Source: Conchocele bisecta (taxonomy: Eukaryota; Mollusca; Bivalvia; Lucinida; Thyasiridae). From it: 64,000 nucleotides of DNA. The stretch spans positions 15,489,505 to 15,553,504 of the forward strand of contig CM055274.1 in the NCBI GenBank assembly GCA_029237695.1, given 5' to 3'. Shown piece by piece: positions 52,791 through 64,000 of the stretch. A program made the position numbers and the translations under genes. The notes beneath the pieces were generated by a model, which searched no databases, was not told the origin of the DNA, and worked only from the letters and a program-made list of their open reading frames with translations. Every line of letters starts with the position of its first letter. Position 1 is the stretch's first letter.

Positions 52791-53842
52791 GATGAACAGA
52801 CGGACAGGGTGGTGACTAAATGTACCCCGAAAAATTGTCCAAATATCTATTCTTAACCTGATTGGCCAATCAAATACCGTTTAAATCAGAGGAAAAAAAC
52901 CCTGCAACATGGGTAATGCAATATTCTAATATGAAAACACACAAAAAAGACATCAAGATGGATATCGTTAGCATAAAGTATCTGTTAACACAGCAAAGAC
53001 TGCAGGACCAAATGTTAAGTTAGTACAATAGCACCAAAGCAGAATTGTAAAATTATTACAATATTTTATATAATAACTAGAGCAAGTGAGCAGGGGCAGG
53101 GGCTCACGTATACCCCCCCCCCCCCCCAGCCGCTGCCTGGTCTGACCATCAAATAAAGTCATTTGGCCTTCACCTTGGGCATGAAAGCCGCATGGGGGGA
53201 GGGGCTATAGAATGGAAATATGAAGTTTCAAGTCAATCCGACTTACGGTTGCAGATATTCAGTACCAGAAACTTTAATGGAAATCTTATGGACGAACAGA
53301 TGAACAAACGGACGTAAATACGAAAACTATATACCCTCTACATACTTTACATATAATCAGCAATAAAGTCAATATAATGAATCTAATCCTTAATTTTCAT
53401 TTCTTCTCTAGCCACATTGATTTTGCATTAATAGTTATTACTGTCACCCTGTTCCAAGTTCAATCGGTTTCAGTCGGAGGATACGATAATTTTTGTTGGA
53501 AAAAAAAATCTCATATTGTTTATTCATGTATAAATTGTATAAAAGGTAAAAATCACGGAATTTGCAAACACCTTAGAATTGACCTATATACTCGGCATAC
53601 CTCCCTGCTACAATTACCCTATATATATATAGATATACCCTCCTTTACAGCACGGTATTCAATTCAGTGAATATGCTAATGGAGTCGCTACTCTCTACAA
53701 TCAAAGACACATCAGATGTATTATTGTAGCAGATAGATGGTCGGATTTATTTGACCAACTCTCAGCCAGTAGCGACAGGACTAGAAATGGGAGAATAGCT
53801 GGGTGTTCCGTACATTATAATAGCACTGCATATAAAAGCCAG

Positions 53843-54085
53843 GGGGCCGTTTCACTAAACTTTGTACGACTAAAATGTTCGTAAGTGCAAAATTATGATA
53901 GTCTGTAAATTTCACATTAACATTGTTTTCTTGTAAATAATTATTGGATTTACATTTATTGAGCATAGGCTGCATATGCAGCCTATGCTCAATAAATGTA
54001 AATCCATAAATTGAAATTTACAGACGATCTTAAATTTGCACTTACGAACATTTTAGTCGTAAGAAGTTTAGTGAAACGGGCCCCT
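53843..54085. repeat. Hairpin MITE family E (copy 4)
   Basis: GGGGGCCGTTTCACTAAACT to AGTTTAGTGAAACGGGCCCC; almost perfect arms. 54090-55190 holds AT-rich foldback fragments (54215-54420) and a short duplicated AATCATGCAGTTTGATTGGTC (about 55020, 55055); no gene. Confidence 0.82.
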
Positions 54086-55194
54086 GAAGCTCTTCCATTT
54101 AACATGATACTGCCACTAAAGTACATTAGGCACAGCTATTACAGTTTCAAACAGAGCATGTGTTAAAGTCATAAGCTTGAAATCAAGTAGTTTCATTGGT
54201 TGAGGCTGATATAAGACGAGTCATGTGATTTTGTACCTGGAACATGTGTGACTTTTCATGAAAAATGTTTACAAAATTTACGATATTTTCTGTAAATGAC
54301 GTTGGAAATTAACAAAACGTTCAAAGCAAATGCAAAATTTTGAATTCTATTCTATATTTGTTCTAAGGTTTCTGAAACTTTCGAAGTCATCTACAGAAAA
54401 TATCGCAAGTTTTGGTTCAACTTCAAATATGCTCTGTGAATGGTGTAATCATTGGCTAAATCATGGTGTAATCCCAGGCATTATTATCACAATGTGCATA
54501 TACTCAAACCACACAAATCAGGCAGTATAATTGGTTGAGTTCGAAGCTCAGCTAATCAAGTTCAAATTTTTAGAAAATATTCAAGAAATTTTATATTATA
54601 TCCACAATCCCAGGCAACGAATCTCACCCGAATGACATAGAGTACATCGCCATCAATATGGGGAAACTATTAATGAAGTTTGATAAAGATCTGACAAACA
54701 TATCAGGAGATAGACAACATTGAGACATACAACCAAAATTGCTAACGCCTATGACAACAACGCCAATGCCTGAACTGTGACCGTTATGTCGCACTTTCCA
54801 CTAACGTGGGTGAGACAAAAATCAGGCAATTTCATTGGTTGAGTCTGAAAGTAAAGCAAATCAACACGAGTGGACTACTTGATTTCAAGGTAATAATGTA
54901 AAGCTGTAAATGCTCAGGTTGGTAATCTAACGACGGACGGACCCAATCCAATGCCTTGCCGCCAGAAAACTTAAATCCAGAATTATAAAACTTTATAAAA
55001 CGGCCAAATCCGTACCCAAAATCATGCAGTTTGATTGGTCGAGACTGAGCTGTCCCGCAATCATGCAGTTTGATTGGTCTAGACTGAGCACAGCTCAGTC
55101 TCGATCAACCAACTTCATGATTTCGAATATGACAACCGAGGACCTGCCCAGAATTGTATAATCACCGGTCTAGGCTATAAACTCCTGGGCCCGG

Positions 55195-55345
55195 TTGTTC
55201 AAAACACCAGTTAGCTTAACAGGACCGTTAAATCCTTAACGGACTGTTAAATCCTTAACTGAATGGTTAAAATCTCTGTTAAAACAGAGATTTTAACCAT
55301 TCAGTTAAGGATTTAACACTCCGTTAAGTTTTGAACAACCGAGCC
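55195..55345. repeat. Near-perfect foldback, about 150 bp
   Basis: GGGCCCGGTTGTTCAAAAC to GTTTTGAACAACCGAGCCC with inner arms CTTAACTGAATGGTTAAAATCTCTG and complement around TTAAAA. Confidence 0.8.
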
Positions 55346-55479
55346 CAGACCGTGATATCACGAAGCAGTGACTGTTAGCTTGGGATGACACCTGTAACAT
55401 CACAGCAACTCGTACGGGACACATCACAGGGATCGGGAGCTGTACTCGGACTTGCATACCCATGACGGAGGGCTGTGAA

Positions 55480-55574
55480 TCAGTCTGCTATAAACTCCAC
55501 GTAGTTCTCCGGTATAAGCCCTGTCCGACCATCAAGTGTTCCTTCTAACCAGCCCGGCTCTTTAGACTGTCGTA
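55480..55574 (-). CDS. GRAF-type RhoGAP (ARHGAP26/10/42 family), last coding exon: second half of C-terminal SH3
   Basis: Encodes (after a split Val codon) [30 protein letters not shown] then TGA at 55480-55482. EPGWLEG and [10 protein letters not shown] are the conserved SH3 signature, and a protein ending directly after PENYVEF is characteristic of GRAF-family RhoGAPs. Acceptor TTTCAG just beyond 55574. In this family the SH3 domain binds proline-rich partners such as FAK-type kinases and dynamin, linking membrane remodelling with Rho inactivation. The exon joins 56753-56832 in frame. Confidence 0.9.
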
Positions 55575-55599
55575 CTGAAATATAGATTGCAATCAAACA

Positions 55600-55950
55600 T
55601 GAAATGAATGGGGTTAAGTCCCAGCAACAGCTAAGGTCATATAGATATGGGACAACACTTTAAAGTCTCATCTGACAGACCAGTTGGATGGAAATACAAT
55701 GCAAGTATTTGTCGCACCTAGGGTGAAGATTGAACTTACAACCTCTGATATGAAATGAAAATTATGGAGTTTAACGTCCCAGCAACAGCTAAGGTCATAT
55801 AGGAACGGGACCAGAGTTTAAAGTCTAATCCAACAGACCAGTGGGATGGAAATACTATGTACATGTATGTATTTTTTACGCCTAGGGAGAGAATTGAACT
55901 CATAACCTCCAGTATAGCAGTCCAATGTCATATCCCCTAGGCCACGGCCC
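55600..55950 (+). repeat. Two SINE-like copies related to 10545-10735
   Basis: GTCCCAGCAACAGCTAAGGTCATATAG followed by CAGACCAGT.GGATGGAAATAC occurs at 55618 and 55772. They lie in the last intron of the RhoGAP gene. Confidence 0.55.
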
Positions 55951-56114
55951 AAACCTAGATGGCAATCAAACTGCATGATTTTGAGTACAAGTGTGGAAGA
56001 GAACACAGTCAACAAGTTTGATACACACAAGTCAAGATTTGATGTATTATTTTGGCTATAAAATGGTGAAAACAGGATTTTGGAGAATATAATGAATAAT
56101 GTCAAGCAATTTAC

Positions 56115-56490
56115 AGAGCTCCAGATTTGCGTAAATACCCAATTAAAATTGCCAAAAAACCCAATTGAAATCAGAAGCAGCGAGTATCAAAAAGCAATAA
56201 CAAAGTTGTGGAACCTTTATCATACTGCAGAAAACAATAAACAGACCACAAATATAGCATATTTTCCATGAAAATACATCTTGGTATTTCATTAGAATTG
56301 TCTCCAAGGAGACAATTCTAATGAAATGCCAAGACATGTTTTCATTTCGAAGTAAACTATTCAATAATTGCTGTCTGTTGATGTGTAAACAGTAGTGTGA
56401 TTTTATTTTACCCAATTAAAATATTGAAATACCCAATTGCTTCAGATATGATGGAGTGAAAATACTCAATTACTAATTCCTTATATGGAG
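56115..56490. repeat. MITE family B (copy 2, reverse orientation)
   Basis: GAGCTCCAGATTTGCGTAAATACCC to ATTCCTTATATGGAGCC, with the ATTAGAATTGTCTCC / GGAGACAATTCTAAT hairpin at the centre. Intronic. A family C left end follows at 56560-56690. Confidence 0.8.
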
Positions 56491-56752
56491 CCTGAATTTA
56501 TATTTCAATTGGCATTCAAACCCTGTTACCATTCCTTCGTTATTATCAAACCGTAATTGTGGTTGTGCCAGGTGAAATGGTGCTTATGGGCTTATGGGCT
56601 ATGTGACCAGTGTAGACCCAGAACAGCCTGCACATTTGAGCATTCTGATCAGGATCTGCCCCATTCACCATTTCATCAATTAACCCCTACTACGCTGAAT
56701 TAAATTTTGTCGTCTGCTGGAAATGTTTAATTTATATATTTTACATATTTAC

Positions 56753-56832
56753 CATTTTTGACTATCTGGTTGGGTTCAAACGACAGTTCTGTATCATTTT
56801 CTGCTTCACATCTATACAATGTCCGTACAGTT
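56753..56832 (-). CDS. GRAF-type RhoGAP, penultimate exon: first half of C-terminal SH3
   Basis: 80-nt exon: one base completing an Arg codon, TVRTLYRCEAENDTELSFEP NQIVKN, and one base of a split Val codon. ALYxC-like opening and ExELSFxxxxxI are the RT-loop signature of SH3 domains. Acceptor GATTGCAG, donor GTAAAT. Phases match both neighbours (58081-58194 and 55480-55574). Too short for routine ORF detection. Confidence 0.9.
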
Positions 56833-57120
56833 CTGCAATCAACAAACAAGATTGATTAAAGCAAAATCAAGCCACCAGAATCAAGTGTTATGGTCGAAGG
56901 TTTGTCGATAGTGTTTTCTTTTTTCAACATGGGAGGCAGGAGCAAGATGGCTGTAACTAGTAACATGCTCTAAATCAGGAAGTTTGATTGGTCGAGGTGG
57001 AGTTGTGCTCAGTCTTGGCCAATCAAATTGCATGGTTTTGATCATAGTTGTCAAGGGATCAACATTTTATTGCAAAAATAACAAATTAATCAGTAACAAT
57101 GATGGATGTACATGTTTAAA

Positions 57121-57312
57121 CCTTAGTCCGCTACACACAACAATTGTCTTAGTCCGCTACACACAACAATTGTCTTAGTCCGCTACACACAACAATTGTC
57201 TTAGTCCGCTACACACAACAATTGTCAATTGTCTTAGTCCGCTACACACAACAATTGTCTTAGTCCGCTACACACAACAATTGTCTTAGTCCGCTACACA
57301 CAACAATTGTCG
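57121..57312 (+). repeat. 26-bp tandem repeat, about 7 units
   Basis: CTTAGTCCGCTACACACAACAATTGT repeated, one unit carrying an extra CAATTGT. Inside a RhoGAP intron. Confidence 0.95.
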
Positions 57313-57339
57313 TCTGCTGTTGCTTTTATATCGGGCCTT

Positions 57340-57470
57340 ATTTCTCAATAAAAACATGGTTTGACAGCACTTCAGAATCTCCAATGGAAATGATTCTAAA
57401 GTGCTGTCAAAGCATGTTGTAAATTATTCTAAAGTGCTGTCAAAGCATGTTTTTGATGATAAAAATGGAA
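57340..57470. repeat. Short foldback with TTTGACAGCACTT arms
   Basis: ACATGGTTTGACAGCACTTCAGAATC and GATTCTAAAGTGCTGTCAAAGCATGT, the right arm duplicated. Related fragments occur near 38490 and 48345. Confidence 0.65.
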
Positions 57471-57724
57471 AATAGAAAATAAACAGAAGACAACAAAAAA
57501 TTAAGATAGTGGTGTAAGGATTAATGCAAATTTGAAGTCATTTGTGGGTGGGTGGGTGATAGAATGAAAATATGGATGATGACCACCGGTGAACAAAAGC
57601 CAGATTTTTCTCACAGGTTTGACTGTACCGAGACATATTTTTGGAGGTACATAAGTAAATAATGCATTTGCTGAATGCAAAATAACATGCAAGTGACCTT
57701 GACTTTAGGATTTGATAAAGCCCT

Positions 57725-57963
57725 GGGGCCCATTTCACTAAACTTTGTACGACTAAAATGTTCGTAGGTGCAAAATTATGATAGTCTGTAAATTTCACAT
57801 GAACACTGTTTTCTTGTAAACAATTATTGGATTTACATTTATTGAGCATAGGCTGCTGCAGCCTATGCTCAATAAATGGAAATCCATCAATTGAAATTTC
57901 CAGGCGATCCTAAATTTGCATTTACAAACATTTTAGTCGTACACAGTTTAGTGAAACGTGCCC
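57725..57963. repeat. Hairpin MITE family E (copy 5)
   Basis: GGGGCCCATTTCACTAAACT to AGTTTAGTGAAACGTGCCCC; centre GGCTGCTGCAGCC, a variant of the usual GCATATGC. It lies about 120 bp from the exon at 58081. Confidence 0.8.
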
Positions 57964-58080
57964 CATTTGTGTACTATTTCCCACACAATATGGTGCTTAA
58001 TGACCAACCAATAAAGACGGTTGTCATGTAGGGGCCAAATTTAAATTTAAGTTTTGTTGAGAACTAATGTAAGCCCGTAC

Positions 58081-58194
58081 CTTCGTTTTGTCTGTGAGTT
58101 ACTGCTATTGCTGCTCAGGCTGCCGGAGACGCTGGTTGTCATGGCAGTGGATGACGACCTGTTGGCAGGTGGTGTTCCTATCATCGACGTCGAC
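58081..58194 (-). CDS. GRAF-type RhoGAP, Ser-rich linker exon preceding SH3
   Basis: 114-nt exon between acceptor TTTTACGACAG and donor GTACGG. In the frame demanded by the next exon it encodes STSMIGTPPANRSSSTAMTT SVSGSLSSNSSNSQTKR, a low-complexity Ser/Thr linker like that between RhoGAP and SH3 domains in GRAF proteins. The last two bases (AG) join A of the SH3 exon to make Arg. The call depends on splice sites and phase; low-complexity sequence itself is not diagnostic. Confidence 0.75.
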
Positions 58195-58224
58195 CTGTCG
58201 TAAAACAGCCGAGTTTGTAAAAAT

Positions 58225-58350
58225 TTTCGAACATTTTTCCAAACCGTCTTATTTCTCAATCAAAGTACATGTTGTGACGACTCATTCGAACCGTCTCGCT
58301 GAGACGGTTCAAATGAGTTGTCACACCATATACTTTCGGTGAGACGTAAG
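58225..58350. repeat. Foldback around ACCGTCTCGCTGAGACGGT
   Basis: AAAGTACATGTTGTGACGACTCATTCGAACCGTCTC and its approximate complement meet at GCTGA. Intronic, just upstream of the Ser-rich exon. A one-arm copy is at 47035-47075. Confidence 0.75.
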
Positions 58351-58699
58351 AAAAATATTGAGATTTTTCCTACTGGAAGTGGTGTATTCTAAGCATGGTA
58401 TGGAGCAATAAATCTGTTATGTGTTGATGAATTGTTTCACACATCTAGTTGACCGTAAGTCCATATTCAAAGAAGAAATATTTATTATATACCTACCCAT
58501 GAAATACATAGTTATACGATGTAAATAAAAGTCATATGTTCTCATCGATGAAATAAACAACTTCTGGTGAAAATACGACTACTTCCGCTATCTATATTCA
58601 GAACGTGCATCTGCAGTGCCGGACTGCAAATAGGTTGCAAATACACATTCATTACCGTAGACAGTCTAAAAAAACTGCTAATTTCCATGGAGCGGTATA

Positions 58700-58860
58700 T
58701 AATAAATAGAATATTCATATTTTTGCAACGAATATGACGTATATGTTCATCTCGTGGTGTGAAATGTCCATATTTCACTAACGGCACTCGTGAAATATGG
58801 ACATTTCACACCACTCGATGAACATATATGTCATATTCATTGCAAAAATATGAATATCGT
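58700..58860. repeat. Long-arm foldback
   Basis: ATTCATATTTTTGCAA.GAATATGACGTATATG and CATATATGTCATATTCATTGCAAAAATATGAAT enclose GGTGTGAAATGTCCATATTTCAC and its inverse. Arms of about 70 bp. Confidence 0.8.
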
Positions 58861-59628
58861 CTATTTAACACTAGGAAAATAGTGGATAATTTACTCTGTT
58901 GGAACAATACAATGAAGACAGGAAATCAATATATTTGTAATGCACTGAGAAACAAGAAAATGTGGCCTGTTGGCACACAAATGCTCCCGGTGGCAGATTG
59001 GAGAAACTGTGACAAAGGTAATTAACCAAAAGTGATAAATATTCATCAGCACAGTTGTGAAGGTCAAAAGGTGAAGGTCATAGTAAGGGTAGCATGTATG
59101 TGTGATATTTGTGCACAAGTCTTATGTAAATTCTGGGAAAAACATTTAATGTGTGAAAAAGTTCAAAGTTGTGAAGGTTAAATTATATCAAGGTCTATTA
59201 TAGTGATACTAATTCAAGGGATATAGAAGATATGACAGAATTGAGAAACACCGGCAAACTTCTTAATGTGTGAAAAAGTTCAAAGTTCTCTAGGTAAAAA
59301 GATGAAGATCATGTTAAGGGCATCATGGATCTGTGGCATTTGTCCACAAGTATGATGTATTGAACACACACAGACGGACGGACGGACACAGTCCAAACAC
59401 TATATGCCTCCATCTCTACCGAGACCGGGGCATAAAAAATTATTCTTATTACCGTACTCAAAACTAGAAACGGGTGCAATGCTTTTCAGTCCATACCAAT
59501 CAAAGTCCACTGGGAAGTAATTGGTAAACAGTGGATGAACAAGAGTTGTCAGAAGACAACGAAGCTCGCCTGTTGGCAGCCTTCATTCAAATTTGTCACA
59601 GTTGTATAAAAAACATGAATATTATATA

Positions 59629-62090
59629 ACTTGACCTTGGGATAAGGGGTGTGCGGTGGACCCTGACATTGAGGTCTGTGGTGGAAGGTGGGTCGTGGAT
59701 TTGATATAGCATGATATAGCATATTAAGATGAATGCATGTATGAAATATCAATGCGTTCCCTGAAAAGAGAAGGAAAACAAAATTTAACCTAACGTTAAG
59801 TTTATGAACACACTAAGTTGGTGATTTTCTACAGCATGATAGCTATTCACATGAGGAATGCATGTATAAATGTGCTAAGTTTGTGACCTTGGCCTTGGCA
59901 AAAGGGGTAGGTGGGGGGGGGGGGGTGTGGGTCATGGACTTGCTGTAGCACAATAGAGTATCATCAGATGAATGCATGTATGAAATATGAAGGTGTTCCC
60001 TGTAAAGGAACAGAAGTTATAAAAAGACATTTACTCCAACGTTAAGTTTATGATGTTGATCTTGGGGAATGGGGTGGGGTGGGTTATGGATTTGCTGTAG
60101 CACAATAGAGGATCATCAGATGAATGCATGTATGAAGTATCAAAGCGTTCAAAGTGTAAAGAAACAGATGTTACACAACATTTACCCCAATGTAAAGTTT
60201 ATGAACATGCTAAGTTTGTGATCTTGACCTTGGGGTAAGGGTTGGGTGATGGGTTGTGGATTTGCTACAGCATGATAGAGGGTCATCTGAGGAATGTATG
60301 GATGAAATATCAAGGCGTTCCATCAAAGGAAACAGTTGGTATCAGACATTTACCCCAACGTTAAGTTTATGAATGTGTCAAGTCTGTGACCTTGACCTTG
60401 GGGTAAGAGGTGGGCGGTGGGTCATGTATTTGCTATAGCACGATAGACTATCATCAGATGAATGCGTGTATGAAATATCAAGGCGTTCCATGAAAGGAAA
60501 CAGATGTTATAAGACATTTACCCCAACGTTAAGTTTATGAGTGAGTGAGTGAGTGAATAGGGTTTAACGTCCGCTTTTCTGACATAGAGGTACAAGCCTC
60601 AGAGAGTCTACACGCAGACGGGTCAACGGGGTCGAGTCCCGTATCCACCTGTCCGAGGGGGGTAAATCCCAACTTCAGAACTCAATATTTACAATCAAAA
60701 TATATATTCAGTCCTGAAATTAGAACAACCTGATCTGGTGCCAGGCCCTCGCCACACCAGCATCATTTGTTAAGTTTATGAATGTGCTAAGTTTGTGACT
60801 GTGACCTTGGGGAAAGGAGTGGGGGTTGGTCATGGATTTGCTATAGCACGATAGAGTATCATCAGATGAATGCATGTATGAAATATCAAGGTGTTCAAAG
60901 TGTAAAGAAACAGAAGTTACACAACATTAACCCAAACGTTAAGTTTATGAACATGCTAAGTTTGTGACCTTGACTTTTGGGTAAGGGTTGGGTGGTCGGT
61001 TGTGGATTTGCTACAGCATGATAGAGGGTCATCTGAGGAATGTATGAAATAGCAAGGCGTTCCATGAAAGGAAACAGACATTTACCCCAATGTTAAGTTT
61101 GTGAATGTACTAAGTTTGTGACCTTGACCTTGGGGTAAGGGATGGGCGGTGGGTCATGGATTTGCTATAGCATGATAGAGTATCATCAGATGAATGCATA
61201 TTTGAAATATCAAGGCGTTCCATGAAAGGAAACAGATGTTATAATACATTTACCCCAACATTAAGTTTATGAATGTGCTAAGATTGTGACCTTGACCTTG
61301 GGGAAAGGGGTGGGCGGTGGGTCATGAATTTGCTATAGCACGATAGAGTATCATCAGATGAATGCACGTATGAAATATGAAGGCGTTACACAACATTTAC
61401 CCCAACGTTAAGTTTATGAACATGCTAAGTTTGTGACCTTGACCTTGGGGTAACGATAGGGTGAGCGGTGGGTCATGGATTTGCTATAGCATGATAGAGT
61501 ATCATCAGATGAATGCATATATGAAATATCAAGGCGTTCCATGAAAGGAAACAGATGTTATAAAACATTTACCCCAACGTTAAGTTCATGAATGTGCTAA
61601 GTTTGTGACCTTGACCTTGGGGTAAGGGCTGGGTGTTGGGTCATGGATTTGCGACAGCATGATACAGGGTCATCTGAGGAATGCATGTATGAAATAACAA
61701 GGTGTTCCATGAAAGGAAACAGAAGTTTATAAGACATTTACTGAACGTTAAGTTTATAAATGTGCCAAGTTTGTGACCTTGACCTTGGGGTAAGGGCTGG
61801 ATGGTGTGTCATGGATTTGCTACAGCATGATAGAGGGTCATCTGAGGAATGCATGTATGAAATAACAAGGTGTTCCATGAAAGGAAACAGAAGTTATAAG
61901 ACATTTACCCAACGTTAAGTTTATGAATGTGCCAAGTTTGTGACCTTGACCTTGGGGTAAGGGCTGGATGGTGGGTCATGGATTTGCTACAGCATGATAG
62001 AGGGTCATCTGAGGAATGCATGTATGAAATAACAAGGTGTTCCATGAAAGGAAACAGAAGTTATAAGACATTTACCCAACGTTAAGTTTG
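59629..62090 (+). repeat. Tandem array, about 13 units of ~163 bp
   Basis: Each unit contains AAGTTTGTGACCTTGACCTTGGGGTAAGG, GGTCATGGATTTGCTA.AGCA.GATAGAG, ATGAATGCATGTATGAAATA and AAACAGA.GTTATAAGACATTTACCCCAACGTT. Early units are more diverged, the last three almost identical, suggesting growth at the right end. One SINE has inserted at 60541. 59060-59400 holds two diverged precursors of a related type. Confidence 0.9.
60541..60768 (+). mobile_element. Short SINE inserted in the 163-bp array, with target duplication
   Basis: 228 bp from GTGAGTGAGTGAGTGAATAG to CACACCAGCATCATTT, flanked by GTTAAGTTTATGA at 60528-60540 and 60769-60781. Contains GGGGTCGAGTCCCG (B-box-like) and the 3' body AAATTAGAACAACCTGATCTGGTGCCAGG shared with the longer SINEs. 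A 13-bp duplication indicates LINE-machinery insertion. Confidence 0.8.
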
Positions 62091-62109
62091 TGGACGACGC
62101 CGACGCTGA

Positions 62110-62165
<56 letters not shown>

Positions 62166-62170
62166 GGGGT
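62090..62170 (+). repeat. (GACGCC)n/(GACGACGCC)n microsatellite ending the array
   Basis: GACGCCGACGCTGACGCCGACG and similar, followed by GGGGGTATGCCATAAGCTCTTCTGCACTTCGTGCAGGCGAGCTAA, a hairpin (CTGCACTTCGTGCAG). This looks like the fixed terminus of the same repeat family as the array. Confidence 0.85.
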
Positions 62171-62345
62171 ATGCCATAAGCTCTTCTGCACTTCGTGCAG
62201 GCGAGCTAAAAAATGAATATAAGTATGAACTTTTTCTCAAAATGAGGTCTTGTTCAAGTCTATTTCAAAAACATTAATGATTAAAGGTTTAGGTTATGAT
62301 TTTAGACATGCAAAACTGATCAATGGCGTGTACATGTACATTCGC

Positions 62346-62545
62346 AGAGATTCCATTGGCAATCGTCACTTTCGCAATTGGCGATAAAAATAAACAATTG
62401 GCGATAAAAAATTACAATTTTCGAAAATAAAATGCAAAAACAAAAAAAAATCTCTTTTTTTTTTTTCGAAAATTGTATTTTTTTATCGCCAATTGTATTA
62501 TTTTTTTTGAAGTGCCGATTTTTTTATTTTCCCCAGCGGAATCCC
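62346..62545. repeat. Foldback MITE, family A (copy 2)
   Basis: Same ends and arms as 110-314 (GATTCCATTGGCAATCGTCACTTTCGCAATTGGCGATAAAAA at left; CCCCAGCGGAATCCC at right). 62550-62960 shows no gene. Confidence 0.75.
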
Positions 62546-62964
62546 TGCATTTGAATATATATCAAACAACTACTCAATGCATTGTATAGTTTACATCATC
62601 AAAAACACATTCCTAAGTACTGAAAATAATTAATGAATAAAACCCTTCACACTTGTAGAACCATTCTGTTTGAGAATAATAGCATGATGTACCATGAACA
62701 GGACATGAAAGCCATAATGAGCAAAGATGTGCATGCCACCGAACAAGCACAATTATAACTTGGCATTATGATTGTAAAACATCATTATGCCTGCCACCAT
62801 ACCAAACTGAAAGTTAAATAACTAGTAATGCGACCTGTTGGGACATAAAACTGCACAAGTGTGTAGAATATGATCGCATGTATCACGTGTCCAAATGTTT
62901 GAGCAATCCAACTGATCTGAAATTTGTGCCTAGCTAACAAAACTTACACACTTTCCAACACACA

Positions 62965-63357
62965 TGCAGTCTCCAGATAAGGAATTAGTAATTGAGTATT
63001 GTCACTCCATCATTTCTGAAGCAATTGGGCATTTCAGAATTTTAATTGGGTAAAATAAAATCACACTACGGTTTACACATCAACAGACAACAATTATTGA
63101 ATAGTTTGCTTCGAAATGAAAACATGTCTTGGCATTTCATTAGAATTGTCTCTTTGGAGACAATTCTAATGAAATACCAATGTGTTTTCATGGAAAATAA
63201 GCAAATTATGCTATAGTTGTGGTCTGTTTATTGTTTTCTGCAGCATGGTAAAGGTACCACAATTTTTGTATTGCTTTTTGATACTCTTCTGATTTCAATA
63301 GGGTTTTTGGCAATTGTAATTGGGTATTTAAGCAAATATGCAGCTTATCTGGAGCAC
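62965..63357. repeat. MITE family B (copy 3)
   Basis: Near-identical in layout to 571-973: CTCCAGATAAGGAATTAGTAATTGAGTATTGTCACTCC to AGCTTATCTGGAGC with the TTAGAATTGTCTC hairpin centre. Confidence 0.85.
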
Positions 63358-63714
63358 TGCACATGTGTGACAGACAGAAACCCTATATGCTGACACATCT
63401 GCAAAACTAGAGGTACAAACAAGTCTCTCGCCCATGATGGCATAAAGGATGGATCAGACCAACCACCCACTCTGAAGGTCAAAAGGACCAAGGTCATAGT
63501 AATGGTGGTATGAAAATCAGATATGTATCCAGTGTGTAAATATTAAAAATAATATTTATTTTGAAGCTGATAAAAGGCATGATGAAATTCTGTTTTTTTT
63601 ATGGTGATACAGATGGACAATGTGTGGATGAATTGATGGATGGACAGACATAGAGACAGTCATACAGAGCAAAACAATATGCCTCCTAGATAATGCAAAC
63701 ATGGACACTGATAT

Positions 63715-63910
63715 ACCGTAATAACCCTAAATATTCGGACACAAATGATGCTGGAGAAAACACATAAATATATGGTTACCCACAAAGAAGTGTTTCCCAA
63801 TATTCAGGATGAGTATGGTTGTACTGGTTTATCACAATAACTACGTATTTGGATACAATTTGTTTCGGGAAACCCCTAGTTTCCAGAAACAAATGGTGTC
63901 CAAATACAAA
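63715..63910. repeat. Inverted-repeat element, family D
   Basis: ACCGTAATAACCCTAAATATTCGGACACAAATG to CAAATGGTGTCCAAATACAAAGGG; the right end is diverged. 63360-63714 shows only fragments of (GGACGGAC)-tailed repeat. The window ends without another recognisable gene. Confidence 0.6.
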
Positions 63911-64000
63911 GGGTCAGGCCTGTAGCCAGACCTGTTTGAAGGGGTGGTCGTTTCGAAAGCCCAAGGGGCCTGAGGTATCTAGGGGGGTCCAAGGGGAATG

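Noticed and set aside
53377..53670. 97-residue ORF with an N-terminal hydrophobic stretch
   Set aside because: AT-rich region, no similarity recognised, no splice or start context; could be chance.
57121..57312. Possible CRISPR-like array
   Set aside because: Units are contiguous with no unique spacers, and the DNA is animal nuclear.

Overview
The window looks like nuclear DNA of a bivalve mollusc. Two intron-containing host genes are recognisable exon by exon, and the rest is intergenic and intronic DNA crowded with foldback elements, tRNA-like SINEs and tandem arrays of the style seen in clam and mussel genomes. The bivalve assignment is inferred from repeat style and protein similarity, not proven.

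Host genes, both on the minus strand. (1) ALG5 (dolichyl-phosphate beta-glucosyltransferase): six coding exons between 15060 and 4054 join in frame with GT/AG splice sites and cover the N-terminal membrane anchor and the first half of the GT2 catalytic domain; the remaining exons must lie beyond position 1. (2) A GRAF-type RhoGAP (ARHGAP26/10/42 family): its last three exons at 58194-58081, 56832-56753 and 55574-55480 encode a Ser-rich linker and the C-terminal SH3 domain with the natural stop; upstream exons lie beyond 64000.

Between them lies about 27 kb (16-42.5 kb) of virus-like and transposon DNA in three layers. Layer 1 (16.0-35.9 kb) is a decayed Polinton/Maverick-type element (an endogenised DNA-virus-like transposon): protein-primed family-B DNA polymerase, truncated retroviral-type integrase, double-jelly-roll major capsid protein, a candidate minor capsid protein, and several conserved accessory genes, nearly all with nonsense codons or frameshifts. 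Polymerase and integrase are both cut off at their 3' ends and joined tail to tail at about 20.1 kb, so part of the element has been deleted; no packaging ATPase or capsid protease is seen. Layer 2 (24723-32950) is a Ty3/gypsy-like LTR retrotransposon in minus orientation inserted into a Polinton gene. It has 2064-bp LTRs with TG...CA ends, a GTAT target duplication, a gag gene and no reverse transcriptase. Its LTRs are nearly identical, so it is much younger than its host. Layer 3 (38.7-42.5 kb) is a separate element with imperfect terminal inverted repeats, carrying a broken gene that fuses a family-B polymerase palm domain to a superfamily-1 helicase.

The flanks (1-16 kb and 42.8-64 kb) hold at least six families of short inverted-repeat elements (several with repeated copies), a TTAA-flanked piggyBac-type element, SINEs and tandem arrays, including a ~163-bp array ending in a GACGCC run. 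Several breaks fall in homopolymers, so some frameshifts could be sequencing errors; the in-frame stop codons are stronger evidence of decay.
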